Below, in pieces: positions 6,791-15,395 of a stretch of 16,724 bases of DNA; positions within the stretch are counted from its first letter, which is position 1; every line of letters starts with the position of its first letter. The translations under genes were made by a program, and so were the position numbers. Below the pieces are notes generated by a model. That model did no database searches, had not been told where the DNA came from, and worked only from the letters and a program-made list of their open reading frames with translations. The DNA lies in NCBI GenBank assembly GCA_049680625.1, contig JBAUID010000043.1:1-16724 (forward strand). The letters are read 5' to 3'. This DNA is from JAUIAI01 sp049680625 (GTDB lineage: Bacteria; Pseudomonadota; Gammaproteobacteria; Burkholderiales; Burkholderiaceae_E).

Positions 6791-9700
6791 CGGCTGACCA
6801 GCTCGCGGCCTAAGCGCATCTGAGCAACCGGCTGTAAGGGGTTCCATCCGGTAAATCGCTCGTATTGATTCAGCTGCATGCCAACGCGAACACACCAGCC
6901 ATTGGCTGTCTGGTCCACTTGTACCAGGCCAAAGCCTGACCCCTCACACTGTGCAGGTTCGCCGTCTGCTCCGACTGCCGGGCTTACCGTGAGTTTGCGA
7001 TTGTCGTCAAGCATTATGGTGTCGTGCTCGAGCAGTTCGTATGGTTGGGCGTTGATATAGCGAAACGGGGCATAGAAAGGCGGTGCCACGATGGCACATC
7101 CGACGGCGATGTTATCGACCGCAAGGTTCACCACCGAACCGATATGATAATCACCAGAAATCAACGCAAATCGGCCACTGGCATGTGTGATACACAGGTC
7201 GAGCAATTCGCGTTGTTCGTCGCGAGCCACTTCAAAACCTTCGCGTATCGCAATCGGGTTACTCGGGCTGCCGTCATCGCGCAACCCGGGCAACACAACG
7301 CTACCGGTGCAAATACAGATAAAACGTTCACCGGCAGTAGTCAGCTGGGTCTGTAGCCACGTCATAGTGTCGGGGGCCGTGATACGAATCTGTTGGTTGG
7401 TTTTGTTGTCTGAACGATTGCTTCGGGTATCAATTACACAATAACGAACCAGGCCGCAATCGAAAACATAGTTGCCTTGCCTGCCATTCGGATTAGTGAT
7501 CGACTGAAACAGGTGAAGATCAGAGATCGCCTGGGCAATCGCGGCATCGTGGTCACCGTCAGCGCTGGACGGTTCGTGCGGATAGCCGTTGTAGTACTCA
7601 TGATCGTCTGGTGTCATGAGTACCGGCATCGTACGTAACAAGCGCGCGATTTGCGGCGACTTGCCAACCCCGAATGCCGACTCATACCGTTCGGTGTATC
7701 GCTCAACCGGGGTGGCCGGGTCGACCATACCAGCAGTGGCGTCGGCGTAGATCTGGTCACCTAGCATAAGGGTGAGGGTAGGGGTGGTGAACCGTGCTGG
7801 GGGTAGTGCGGTGCGGCGTTGTGGCCCGGGCTCAACAACAACATCGGCTGGCACCACGGTGGCGGCCGACACCTGGGTGACGGGTGGTGGCCCGTCGTCA
7901 AGCAGACTGAGAATATGTCCAAATGCCGCGTCCGCACGCAATCGGTCGATGCCAATGCCTGGGTACCGGCAACAACCAATAATAAATGCCTGGCTGGGTG
8001 CTGGGCGGTACAACTGTTCAAGCACCGCTTTGCGCACGACAACCGGACGGCGCCAGACAGCTTCTGTGCCCGCAAAACTGGACGCACTGCCCGGGTGGGC
8101 GCTAAAGCGCCTTGAGTGCGTGTTGGGAATAGGGGCCTGCATTGCTTTGCGAGCATGCCGCGCACTTTTTCGGTGTTCCCACATCAGCCGGATGAGGTCT
8201 CGGCGTGACATGGTTGTTCGTTCGGCCCAGCGGCCTACATCGTGTATGACAACGAGATGAATGCGCACGGTACTCGACCCGGGGCTTACCCTGGTGGCCG
8301 GAAGGCGAACATCACCCCAGGCAACGTGAGTACGCGCCGATGATCGGTCAATGTGAAGCCTGGGCACGAGGCCATCGGGGCTGCGTACGCCGGGCACATA
8401 AGCCCAGGCGCTGGTGCCTGATTCGTCAGCCTGAATGGCGGCCCGACTGTTCATCTGTACAACGCCGCTGATCCGGCAAAGTAAGTCATTACCGTCGGTG
8501 ATCCGGGTCCAGCCGAGGAACGGGCCAACCCGCGGATACCGGACTTCGGTTAATTGCTTGGGCTCAGTTGGCTGAAAGCTGTCGTCCTGGTCGATGACGC
8601 TCAGTACGGAATCAAAAAACCCGGTAATCCTGGGATACACATCACCATCAGCATTCTCGCCAATCAACGGGTCAATATGACCGTAACCGACCGCCGGAAT
8701 GACCTCGGGGGCAAACGATTGAATCCAGTGTGGATGCACGCTGCGAACTAACTCAAGGCTTCGCCGTGCACCATCGGGGTCAAATAACTCGTTATCGGTG
8801 CCGTGTAGAAAGGCCACTGGTAATGCCATGTTGTTACGAATGTTGGCAGTGGTGACGTATCGATTCACGCCGTTTTCATCAACCAGTAATTCATAGTCAA
8901 CAAAACGCCTGGCATGGGCAAATAAGGTCAGGTTGGCATTACCAAACAATTTGTTCAGGATGCCGTGCGTTGCCGGGTTGAGGTTGCGGTGTTTAAACAA
9001 GGGCGCTTCGATAAAGCGAATACGCCGGCAGGTTGCTACGTTGTCTTCGTGAGCAGAAAAGTCGCTATGTTCAGGGCAGGTTTCATCAGCGGGTACCGGC
9101 AGGCTTGACAATATTCGGTCAGTTAGTGCAATTGCCGCATTGTTGACCGGGCCGCGTACGGCAAACGGTACCGCATTGGTGGCCAGACGCAGCACCGGCG
9201 GAATCCAGCTTTTGGCCTGCGACTCGCGCGCGCCAATGGTCACTGGGTGTACCTGAGAGAACATGCACGACCACAACTTGGAAAGCGGACGTTTCTTTTC
9301 CGGAGCCGGGTGATTCAGTTGGCCGCTGAGCATCGCCATTGCCAGTGACGCAGACCCGATACACTGCCCGAAGCAGGCGATCTGTACTTGTTCATCCGCA
9401 GACAAAACTCCAGTGGCCAACAATTCGTCACGCAGGCGGCGGGTAATAAAGTCGACTGCGCCGGGAACATCGAAGCGCGCGATCTGATCAACCGTACTGG
9501 GCCGATCACATAATCCCAGGCGGGTGCTCATCCGACTCTCGAGCACCCACACTTCATAGCCTTTTTCGACGAAGGCTTCAGCCAGATTTTTCCGAGTGGT
9601 ATTAAACGTATACGTCAGGCCCGACTGGCTAAACGCGTGTAGTAACAATACGCTGCGAACCCGGGCTACTTTGTAACCGTTGTGTGTTCCGCGCGTATAC

Positions 9701-12700
9701 GGTGGAGTTTGGGGGTTCCGGTTATCAGACTGGTGTTGATAACGCCAAAGCCGCAGACCAATTTTTGTATTTTGAAGTCGGGAATCTTCAGCGGCATGAA
9801 ACCCGCGTTGCACTTCAATATCAAATGCCTGGGCTCTCCGGTGTCCGCTGACGGGTTGTTCCGGTCGATTGAACAGCGTAGTTTCTTCCGATGGTGAATC
9901 ATCGCGGTAAATAGTTCCAGAGTAATCCGGCGCGCGAAAATCGAATAGCCGCGTCTGTAATGCGAAGCGGGCGAACAGTGCCGGATACGTGGATAAAGCA
10001 ACCAGGGCTGCGGACAGGTCACCGTCCTGCCCGATCTGCGGCGGTTTATCCTGCATCACCGCGTAAGGATCCATTTGAAACTGAGCACTGGCCGATGGTT
10101 TGGACGAAAACATTCGCCAGCGACTCAGTTGTGGCGGTGCCAGGTGAAAATCGATCCGTGGGTTGGATACTTGTTCGATATAACTTGGCTTTAATACCGC
10201 GGTGTGATTGCTGTTCGAAGCAATGTTGTTGCGATGCCAGCGCCAAAGCCGACGGGCAAGATCCATGCCGTAGATGCCCAGCTCTTTGGCCCCCGCTGCA
10301 TACTGAACGTGTTTGTGCCCGGTAATCCACAGAGTTGGCAGTTTGATGTCTTTGCCCGGTTCCGAGTTCACCGGTTCAAAGCGCAGCCGGTATTGCATTT
10401 GCCTCGCTTCGGATGCATTCCACAATAGCTTTGCGGCATCCCTGAACAGCCGGATGCGTTTCAGGGTCCGCGATAATGTCGTGCCATGCTGATGCAACAA
10501 ACGGTGCGTAGAGCTGGCTTTTGACAATTGATTGCTTCGCACGACATCAGGAATCAGCCGCTGCACAAGATACGTCAACCAACTCATAACATACCGGTAC
10601 AAGCGGCGGGGTAAAGCGTTCAGCCGCGGGTCAACCGCAGTGCCAGACAAAATAATGAACCTGCTGCGGTCAGCGTCAGTCTGGCCCTCTGAAAGTTGAT
10701 ATTCGATAACTGGATTGTCAACATCCGTATGTTTTGCGAAGGCTGATCCTGGTTTTTTATCCGCCTTGGTTTGTATTTTCAGGCTGCCAGTGATGTCGTT
10801 GAGTTCATGGCTGGCTGTCGCAATGGCACCTTCCCAGTCATGATGGCCAAAGCCGAGAATCATTTCAGCATTGGCCGTTGCCTCACTGATGCCCAGAGCG
10901 GTTGCCAGCTCCGGGCCTGGCTGCAAAGAATGACAAAACAGTCGTTCATAAAAGACTGCGGATACGGCGGGCAGGCGGCCAGGACGGGTTTCAAGTGGTT
11001 TGACGCAAGCGGTTATATTTTCCGTGGTTTGATTCTCAGCCGCCTGGGTCGGCGGCGCTAGCCGTTTGGAATTGCGCGCTTTGCCTGTGATTTGGTCGCT
11101 GGAAAGCGGAGGTACAAAATGCATCGCATATTCAGCCAGAGCCGTAATGGTCAGCAGGGGGTTGCAACCGAGTGATGTCGGAATGGTCGAACCATCGAGC
11201 ACAAATAAGCCATGGTGCATTTCGGTGGCTGATCGGCGTACCTGGCCGCGTTCATTGACTACCGACGTTTCGAAGTCGTCACCCATGACACAACCGCCCA
11301 GAGGGTGCACGGTCGTGATCATCGGGTCGGGTAATCCGCCCTGCATCGCACCAGCAGATTCCGGCAACAGACGCCATAGCGGACTATGCAGATGCCGTGC
11401 TTCTTTGAGCGTGGTGTCCAGCTTGCTGAACAATGCCTCCTGGGTCTGATAAGTAGCCAGTTTTTGTGGTGATGACCAGACCGGAATAGCGCGGTTGATC
11501 TCGGGTAGCCAGACAATACGACCGGCCGAATCATCATGGCCCATTGTCAGCAGAATCTGAGATTGGTCACCAAGGCTCGATGGCGCCCCGGCGACATCGC
11601 TGAGCATCCCGCTGAACTCGCGTCCGACAAGTGCCGGGCTTGCCCAACGGTCCAATCCCTTCGATACCCATTGTGTTGATACCAGGGCATCAAATGCGCG
11701 GGCCAGCGGGGCGGGGCAAGCACCGTCTTCAACAAGTAGCTGGTTTTGAAGCGGGCCCTCACCACGCATATCCAAAGCCTGCGTTATTGTCGGCCCAATT
11801 GAATTGGAGCGGTTCTGCACGGGTACAGGGCGACTGACCGCGTTAACCGGTGGGGCTCTCAGGCCTGATTTTTTCTGCCCATAGTTTGCGACCACGGTAA
11901 TACTGTCACCGTTGGCAGACAGTCGGGTTCCCAGTGCGGGCGATAGTTTTAAACCGTGTTGCTCGCGAGACCGTTGCAATATTTCGGTGCTGCCAAACGT
12001 ACCGGCGGCAATTACAACAATATCCGCGACAACAACTTTTGCAGATGCGGGGTCTGTATTTTGCAGATCCGCCAGCTCAGTCGGATGAACCCGGACTTCC
12101 CATCGATGGAAATCAGAATGCTGGCGCACCGAACTCACCGTGGCTCCACAAAGTATTTGGGCGCCTTGCTCTGCGGCATGAGCGAGGTAAGTGTCGGTCA
12201 GGGTGAGTTTTGCTCCGGCGACATTACAACCGGTCATGCAATCGCCGCATCGAATACATTTATCCTGATCAATGGTCGCCTGCACCGCGATCAGTTTTTC
12301 ACTTAGGTGGCAACGGCTCGCCATGTCTCGAAAAGCGTCAGATCGGGGAAGATCTGCTGACTGAACGGTGACCCTCGGCGTTGACTGCCGGCCCGGAATG
12401 TCGACCAGCATCTCACGCGCGGTGTCAAAACAGCTTTGCAAGCTGATGCCATCGTCGCCAGCAGTTTTGGCCAGGGCTGCAGGCCATTGAACCTGGCCAA
12501 AAACCTCAGCAACTGGCTCAATCATGATCCCGGCATTGATCAGGCTGCCGCCACCCAGACCATTGCCGGTCATTGCCGCAAGGCCCGGGCCCACATGCCA
12601 GTTCATCAGGCCAGAGCTACGCCCAGTTACGGCTTTACTGGTGGGGCTGTTAATGCGAAAGAAGGTGGGCAGGGCGGAAATGTCGGCAGGAAACTCCCCG

Positions 12701-12885
12701 GGAACAAATTCTGATCCTCTTTCCAGTACCGTGACCTCGTATCCAAGCACGGCATAGCGCAGCGCTGCGACGCAGGCGCCGTAGCCGCTACCAATAACGA
12801 CAACCTGGGATTCGGGCGGCCTGCCATTGCCCGAGGTCAGTTGCTCGGCATACCAAGTCGAAAAACGGGCGGATAGTTTGTTCAT
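6787..12885 (-). CDS. Three-enzyme fusion: GMC oxidoreductase / alpha-beta hydrolase / PhoD-like phosphatase
   Basis: The product is 2032 residues with no stop or frame break. Domain 1 (about 1-592) is a GMC flavin oxidoreductase of the cholesterol-oxidase type, with FAD motif GSGYG (32-36), a ferredoxin-like CxxCxxCxxxC (Cys210, 213, 216, 220), and His527 in HPLGG with Asn575 in NPLLTI as the likely catalytic pair. Residues about 593-1064 are unassigned. Domain 2 (about 1065-1432) is an alpha/beta hydrolase with nucleophile elbow GQCIG (Cys1175), Asp1364 (HGTD) and His1403 (YGHID). Domain 3 (about 1450-2032) resembles PhoD/metallophosphoesterases: an N-terminal beta segment (GPFLGWTR), then GCCRYPG (Cys1639 at the usual metal Cys), GDQIYAD (1709-1715), DDHE (1760-1763) and SGDYH (1910-1914). 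No signal peptide or Tat motif is seen, so a cytoplasmic location is likely. The ATG abuts the kinase stop (TAA-ATG) and lacks its own Shine-Dalgarno sequence, implying translational coupling. Oxidation plus hydrolysis of a sterol-, hopanoid- or phospholipid-like substrate is inference. Confidence 0.9.
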   Translation of the reverse strand: MNKLSARFSTWYAEQLTSGNGRPPESQVVVIGSGYGACVAALRYAVLGYEVTVLERGSEFVPGEFPADISALPTFFRINSPTSKAVTGRSSGLMNWHVGPGLAAMTGNGLGGGSLINAGIMIEPVAEVFGQVQWPAALAKTAGDDGISLQSCFDTAREMLVDIPGRQSTPRVTVQSADLPRSDAFRDMASRCHLSEKLIAVQATIDQDKCIRCGDCMTGCNVAGAKLTLTDTYLAHAAEQGAQILCGATVSSVRQHSDFHRWEVRVHPTELADLQNTDPASAKVVVADIVVIAAGTFGSTEILQRSREQHGLKLSPALGTRLSANGDSITVVANYGQKKSGLRAPPVNAVSRPVPVQNRSNSIGPTITQALDMRGEGPLQNQLLVEDGACPAPLARAFDALVSTQWVSKGLDRWASPALVGREFSGMLSDVAGAPSSLGDQSQILLTMGHDDSAGRIVWLPEINRAIPVWSSPQKLATYQTQEALFSKLDTTLKEARHLHSPLWRLLPESAGAMQGGLPDPMITTVHPLGGCVMGDDFETSVVNERGQVRRSATEMHHGLFVLDGSTIPTSLGCNPLLTITALAEYAMHFVPPLSSDQITGKARNSKRLAPPTQAAENQTTENITACVKPLETRPGRLPAVSAVFYERLFCHSLQPGPELATALGISEATANAEMILGFGHHDWEGAIATASHELNDITGSLKIQTKADKKPGSAFAKHTDVDNPVIEYQLSEGQTDADRSRFIILSGTAVDPRLNALPRRLYRYVMSWLTYLVQRLIPDVVRSNQLSKASSTHRLLHQHGTTLSRTLKRIRLFRDAAKLLWNASEARQMQYRLRFEPVNSEPGKDIKLPTLWITGHKHVQYAAGAKELGIYGMDLARRLWRWHRNNIASNSNHTAVLKPSYIEQVSNPRIDFHLAPPQLSRWRMFSSKPSASAQFQMDPYAVMQDKPPQIGQDGDLSAALVALSTYPALFARFALQTRLFDFRAPDYSGTIYRDDSPSEETTLFNRPEQPVSGHRRAQAFDIEVQRGFHAAEDSRLQNTKIGLRLWRYQHQSDNRNPQTPPYTRGTHNGYKVARVRSVLLLHAFSQSGLTYTFNTTRKNLAEAFVEKGYEVWVLESRMSTRLGLCDRPSTVDQIARFDVPGAVDFITRRLRDELLATGVLSADEQVQIACFGQCIGSASLAMAMLSGQLNHPAPEKKRPLSKLWSCMFSQVHPVTIGARESQAKSWIPPVLRLATNAVPFAVRGPVNNAAIALTDRILSSLPVPADETCPEHSDFSAHEDNVATCRRIRFIEAPLFKHRNLNPATHGILNKLFGNANLTLFAHARRFVDYELLVDENGVNRYVTTANIRNNMALPVAFLHGTDNELFDPDGARRSLELVRSVHPHWIQSFAPEVIPAVGYGHIDPLIGENADGDVYPRITGFFDSVLSVIDQDDSFQPTEPKQLTEVRYPRVGPFLGWTRITDGNDLLCRISGVVQMNSRAAIQADESGTSAWAYVPGVRSPDGLVPRLHIDRSSARTHVAWGDVRLPATRVSPGSSTVRIHLVVIHDVGRWAERTTMSRRDLIRLMWEHRKSARHARKAMQAPIPNTHSRRFSAHPGSASSFAGTEAVWRRPVVVRKAVLEQLYRPAPSQAFIIGCCRYPGIGIDRLRADAAFGHILSLLDDGPPPVTQVSAATVVPADVVVEPGPQRRTALPPARFTTPTLTLMLGDQIYADATAGMVDPATPVERYTERYESAFGVGKSPQIARLLRTMPVLMTPDDHEYYNGYPHEPSSADGDHDAAIAQAISDLHLFQSITNPNGRQGNYVFDCGLVRYCVIDTRSNRSDNKTNQQIRITAPDTMTWLQTQLTTAGERFICICTGSVVLPGLRDDGSPSNPIAIREGFEVARDEQRELLDLCITHASGRFALISGDYHIGSVVNLAVDNIAVGCAIVAPPFYAPFRYINAQPYELLEHDTIMLDDNRKLTVSPAVGADGEPAQCEGSGFGLVQVDQTANGWCVRVGMQLNQYERFTGWNPLQPVAQMRLGRELVSR

Positions 12886-14625
12886 TTATTCGTTTGTGAT
12901 GTTATTGTTTTTGGTCAGTAACGTTTCGATCGCATTGCGTAGTGAATTGGTCTGAATCGGTTTGCGAAGGAAAGCAAATGACCTGGCATCCGTTGTTGTC
13001 TGCATCCCAAACTCGTCCGCCGAAATGAGCAAGCAGGGCAGTTCGCGCCCGTCTGCATTCGCAAAATTGATCAAGCTTGTGCCAACTTCGTTTGCCGGGA
13101 GGCGATAGTCGGTAATCATCATTGCGTAGTCGATAGCGGCTGACAGTTTTTTGCGCGCGGATGCCGCGTCACTTTCGGTATCGACGATGAATCCCAGGCG
13201 TTGCAAGTGGCGGCTAAGAGCGTCGCGGACATCGGGGTTGTCTTCAACCAGTAGCAGTCGTTTGCCGTTGGCGATCGCCATCTTCCCCTGAGCTGCGCCA
13301 GAAAGTTCCGGCGCGGCCTGATTTGCCGAATATAAGTTCGCATCAAAACGGATACCAACTGCCGTTCCCTGGCCGAGCGTAGATTCAATCGAGGTTTGGG
13401 CCTCCAGTATCTGAGCAAGTCGGCTTACAATACTTAAGCCCAGCCCCAGACTGAATTCAGCTTGTTCTCCGGATAGATCACTGCCCTGAATACGCTCAGC
13501 CCACACCTGGTCAAGCTGATCACGGGCAATTCCCCGGCCGGTATCGCGTACGACGATGCGCAGACACTGTTCATCCAGTGTCATTGTCATGTTGATCGAT
13601 CCGGCGTCGGTGTATTTGACCGCGTTATCCAGCAGATTGCTGAGCAGGCGTTGTATGTGGGCCGGATCGGCCCACAAGAACCCGGCGATATGCTCGATGT
13701 TCAACTCCAGACCTTTGGCTTTCGCTCGTGACTCCATAGTTGTTGCCAGCGTTTGCGCCAGCACTTCCAGCGAGACCCATTTCGGAGAATTTGAAATCAG
13801 AGGTGTATCCAGTTTTGACAAATCAAACAGCTTATCAAGAAGAACCCGGATGTTCTCGCTGGACCGTTGAATATTCACGGCAATAGGGCGCAATTCTGAA
13901 GGCAGCGCTCGTTCATTAAGCTCTTCAGCCATAAAACCTAAGGCCGCAGCCGGCTGTCGCAAGTCATGGCTGGCGGCAGCTAGAAAACGGGATTTTTGCC
14001 GATTGGCTTCTTCAGCATTGGCAAGAGCCCGGTTTCTTTCGGAGCGCAGATCCCAGGACTGGCGAATCACCTGGTACGAATTTTTTACTGCGGACAACAA
14101 GACAAACATCAGTAACAGGTACAGCGGGGACGCAATTAAAGCTACTTCGTGGCTAAGCCGAAACCAGCCGATTGAGAAGCCGATGAAGATCGGCACGCCA
14201 AAGCCCCAAAATGCCGGGGGGAATACCGATAAGGTAGCAATCGACCCAGCCTGGATGCCCAGCACAATCAGTGCAATGCCAATCCCCTTGGTTAGCCCGG
14301 CATAAGGAATTAATACCGCACTGACAACGCCTATCCAGACACCGTGCAAGATGCTGACCCTGGCAATCGACTGGCACAACTCGTCCCATTGTTCATCAGA
14401 GGCGGTACGACTCACGCCGCGTCGGATGATCACCAGGCGCCAGGCGTGCAATGCCAGAATACTGGTCGCCAGCGCAATTAGAATCCATAGGGGTGTTGCC
14501 TGCCAGCCCAGCCCCAGAATAATCATCTGAGGAATCAAAACGACCGTGGCACGGCGCATGTTGTTGCAGAACAATTGGCCCCGAAGCTGGTTCCACGTCG
14601 TGGCTTGTTCTAAAGTAGGTATCAT
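12886..14625 (-). CDS. Hybrid sensor histidine kinase with six-helix membrane input and C-terminal receiver
   Basis: The 579-residue inner-membrane kinase has about six hydrophobic segments (roughly 26-42, 46-67, 88-107, 114-135, 138-155, 162-180) with very short loops and no periplasmic sensor domain. A helical linker (186-212) leads to the phospho-acceptor His220 in SHDLRQP. The ATPase domain has N-box NLLDNAVKYT (330-339), DTGRGI (361-366) and LGLGLSIV (393-400). A receiver domain follows from about 455, with acidic residues E461/D462, phospho-acceptor Asp506 (ITDYRLP) and Lys555 (LRKP). The ATG has GGGGAG about five bases upstream, and a -10-like TACAAT lies just before it. It is the first gene of an apparent two-gene operon with the fusion enzyme. 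Ligand sensing in or near the membrane bilayer would suit such an input domain, but this is inference. Confidence 0.94.
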   Translation of the reverse strand: MIPTLEQATTWNQLRGQLFCNNMRRATVVLIPQMIILGLGWQATPLWILIALATSILALHAWRLVIIRRGVSRTASDEQWDELCQSIARVSILHGVWIGVVSAVLIPYAGLTKGIGIALIVLGIQAGSIATLSVFPPAFWGFGVPIFIGFSIGWFRLSHEVALIASPLYLLLMFVLLSAVKNSYQVIRQSWDLRSERNRALANAEEANRQKSRFLAAASHDLRQPAAALGFMAEELNERALPSELRPIAVNIQRSSENIRVLLDKLFDLSKLDTPLISNSPKWVSLEVLAQTLATTMESRAKAKGLELNIEHIAGFLWADPAHIQRLLSNLLDNAVKYTDAGSINMTMTLDEQCLRIVVRDTGRGIARDQLDQVWAERIQGSDLSGEQAEFSLGLGLSIVSRLAQILEAQTSIESTLGQGTAVGIRFDANLYSANQAAPELSGAAQGKMAIANGKRLLLVEDNPDVRDALSRHLQRLGFIVDTESDAASARKKLSAAIDYAMMITDYRLPANEVGTSLINFANADGRELPCLLISADEFGMQTTTDARSFAFLRKPIQTNSLRNAIETLLTKNNNITNE

Positions 14626-14690
14626 CGTGCTCCCCGAGTATTGTATTTAGCGTGCGATGTTCGGGCCATCTTCGATCGACAGGAGTTATT
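14626..14690. promoter_or_regulatory. Short divergent promoter region, kinase operon versus thrH
   Basis: Only 65 bp separate the kinase ATG from the thrH GTG, so both promoters must sit here or inside the coding regions. On the minus strand TACAAT (14645-14640) resembles a -10 box, with no good -35 at 17 bp. The thrH ribosome binding site AGGAG is at 14681-14685. Confidence 0.3.
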
Positions 14691-15299
14691 GTGCAAATTG
14701 TTTGCCTGGACCTGGAAGGCGTGCTGATACCCGAAATATGGATTCAGTTCGCCCAAAAAACTGGAATCGACGGATTTACCCGGACGACCCGGGATGAACC
14801 TGATTATGACAAGTTAATGCAATATCGTCTGGCATTGCTTCGAGAGCACGACCTCAAAATGGCCGATATTCAATCAGTAATCAGCACGATGGCACCGTTG
14901 CCTGGTGCAGTTGAGTTTTTGAAGGGTTTGCGCGAGACCTACCAGGTTGTCATTTTGTCTGATACCTTTTACCCGTTTTCGGCGCCAATGATGCGTCAGC
15001 TTGACTGGCCAACCTTGTTCTGCCACGAGCTGGATGTCGATTCAGATGGGACGGTTGCGAACTACCGGCTGCGAATGCCTGATCAAAAGCGAGCAGCTGT
15101 TCGTGCCTTTAAACAATTGAACTTTACTGTGATTGCTGCCGGAGATTCGTATAACGACACGGCAATGCTTGATGAAGCCGACGCCGGATTTTTTATTTTT
15201 CCGCCCGAATCTATCGTTCGCGAATTTCCGCAGTTTCCGGTCATGCAAAGTCATGTCGAGTTGCGGGCGGCAATTGATGAGTCAGTTGCGCGGTTGTAA
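14691..15299 (+). CDS. thrH: Bifunctional phosphoserine phosphatase / homoserine phosphotransferase ThrH
   Basis: ThrH is a HAD-superfamily enzyme known from Pseudomonas that hydrolyses phosphoserine and can transfer the phosphate to homoserine. The 202-residue product aligns over its whole length with P. aeruginosa ThrH as I remember it. It has CLDLEGVLIPEIW at 5-17 with nucleophile Asp7 and Glu9 in place of the usual second Asp (typical of ThrH), Ser90 in ILSDTFYPFS, Lys133, and the metal-binding GDSYNDTAML (151-160). REFPQFP at 177-183 is another family hallmark. The frame is open to an ATG at 14652, but the GTG at 14691 has AGGAG with a 5-base spacer and gives the family N-terminus. The gene is divergent from the kinase operon, and its second-codon region shows no signal peptide, so the enzyme is cytoplasmic. 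A link to the neighbouring two-component genes is not evident. Confidence 0.94.
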   Translation: MQIVCLDLEGVLIPEIWIQFAQKTGIDGFTRTTRDEPDYDKLMQYRLALLREHDLKMADIQSVISTMAPLPGAVEFLKGLRETYQVVILSDTFYPFSAPMMRQLDWPTLFCHELDVDSDGTVANYRLRMPDQKRAAVRAFKQLNFTVIAAGDSYNDTAMLDEADAGFFIFPPESIVREFPQFPVMQSHVELRAAIDESVARL

Positions 15300-15395
15300 C
15301 CAGGCAACAACAAATTATTAAGCAGCGGTTATCTCTCATATTAAGATACCTCCGGTTATTCCACAGCAACATCGCTTTTTGGGCTTGGACAAGTA

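Noticed and set aside
6787..12885. Fusion gene as an artefact of lost stop codons or a misassembly
   Set aside because: The frame is open throughout, the codon usage is even and the catalytic motifs of all three modules are kept. Nothing in the sequence suggests a join, although read coverage was not available.
14652..14690. ATG at 14652 as the thrH start
   Set aside because: It would add 13 residues absent from the family and lacks a ribosome binding site. The GTG at 14691 has AGGAG.
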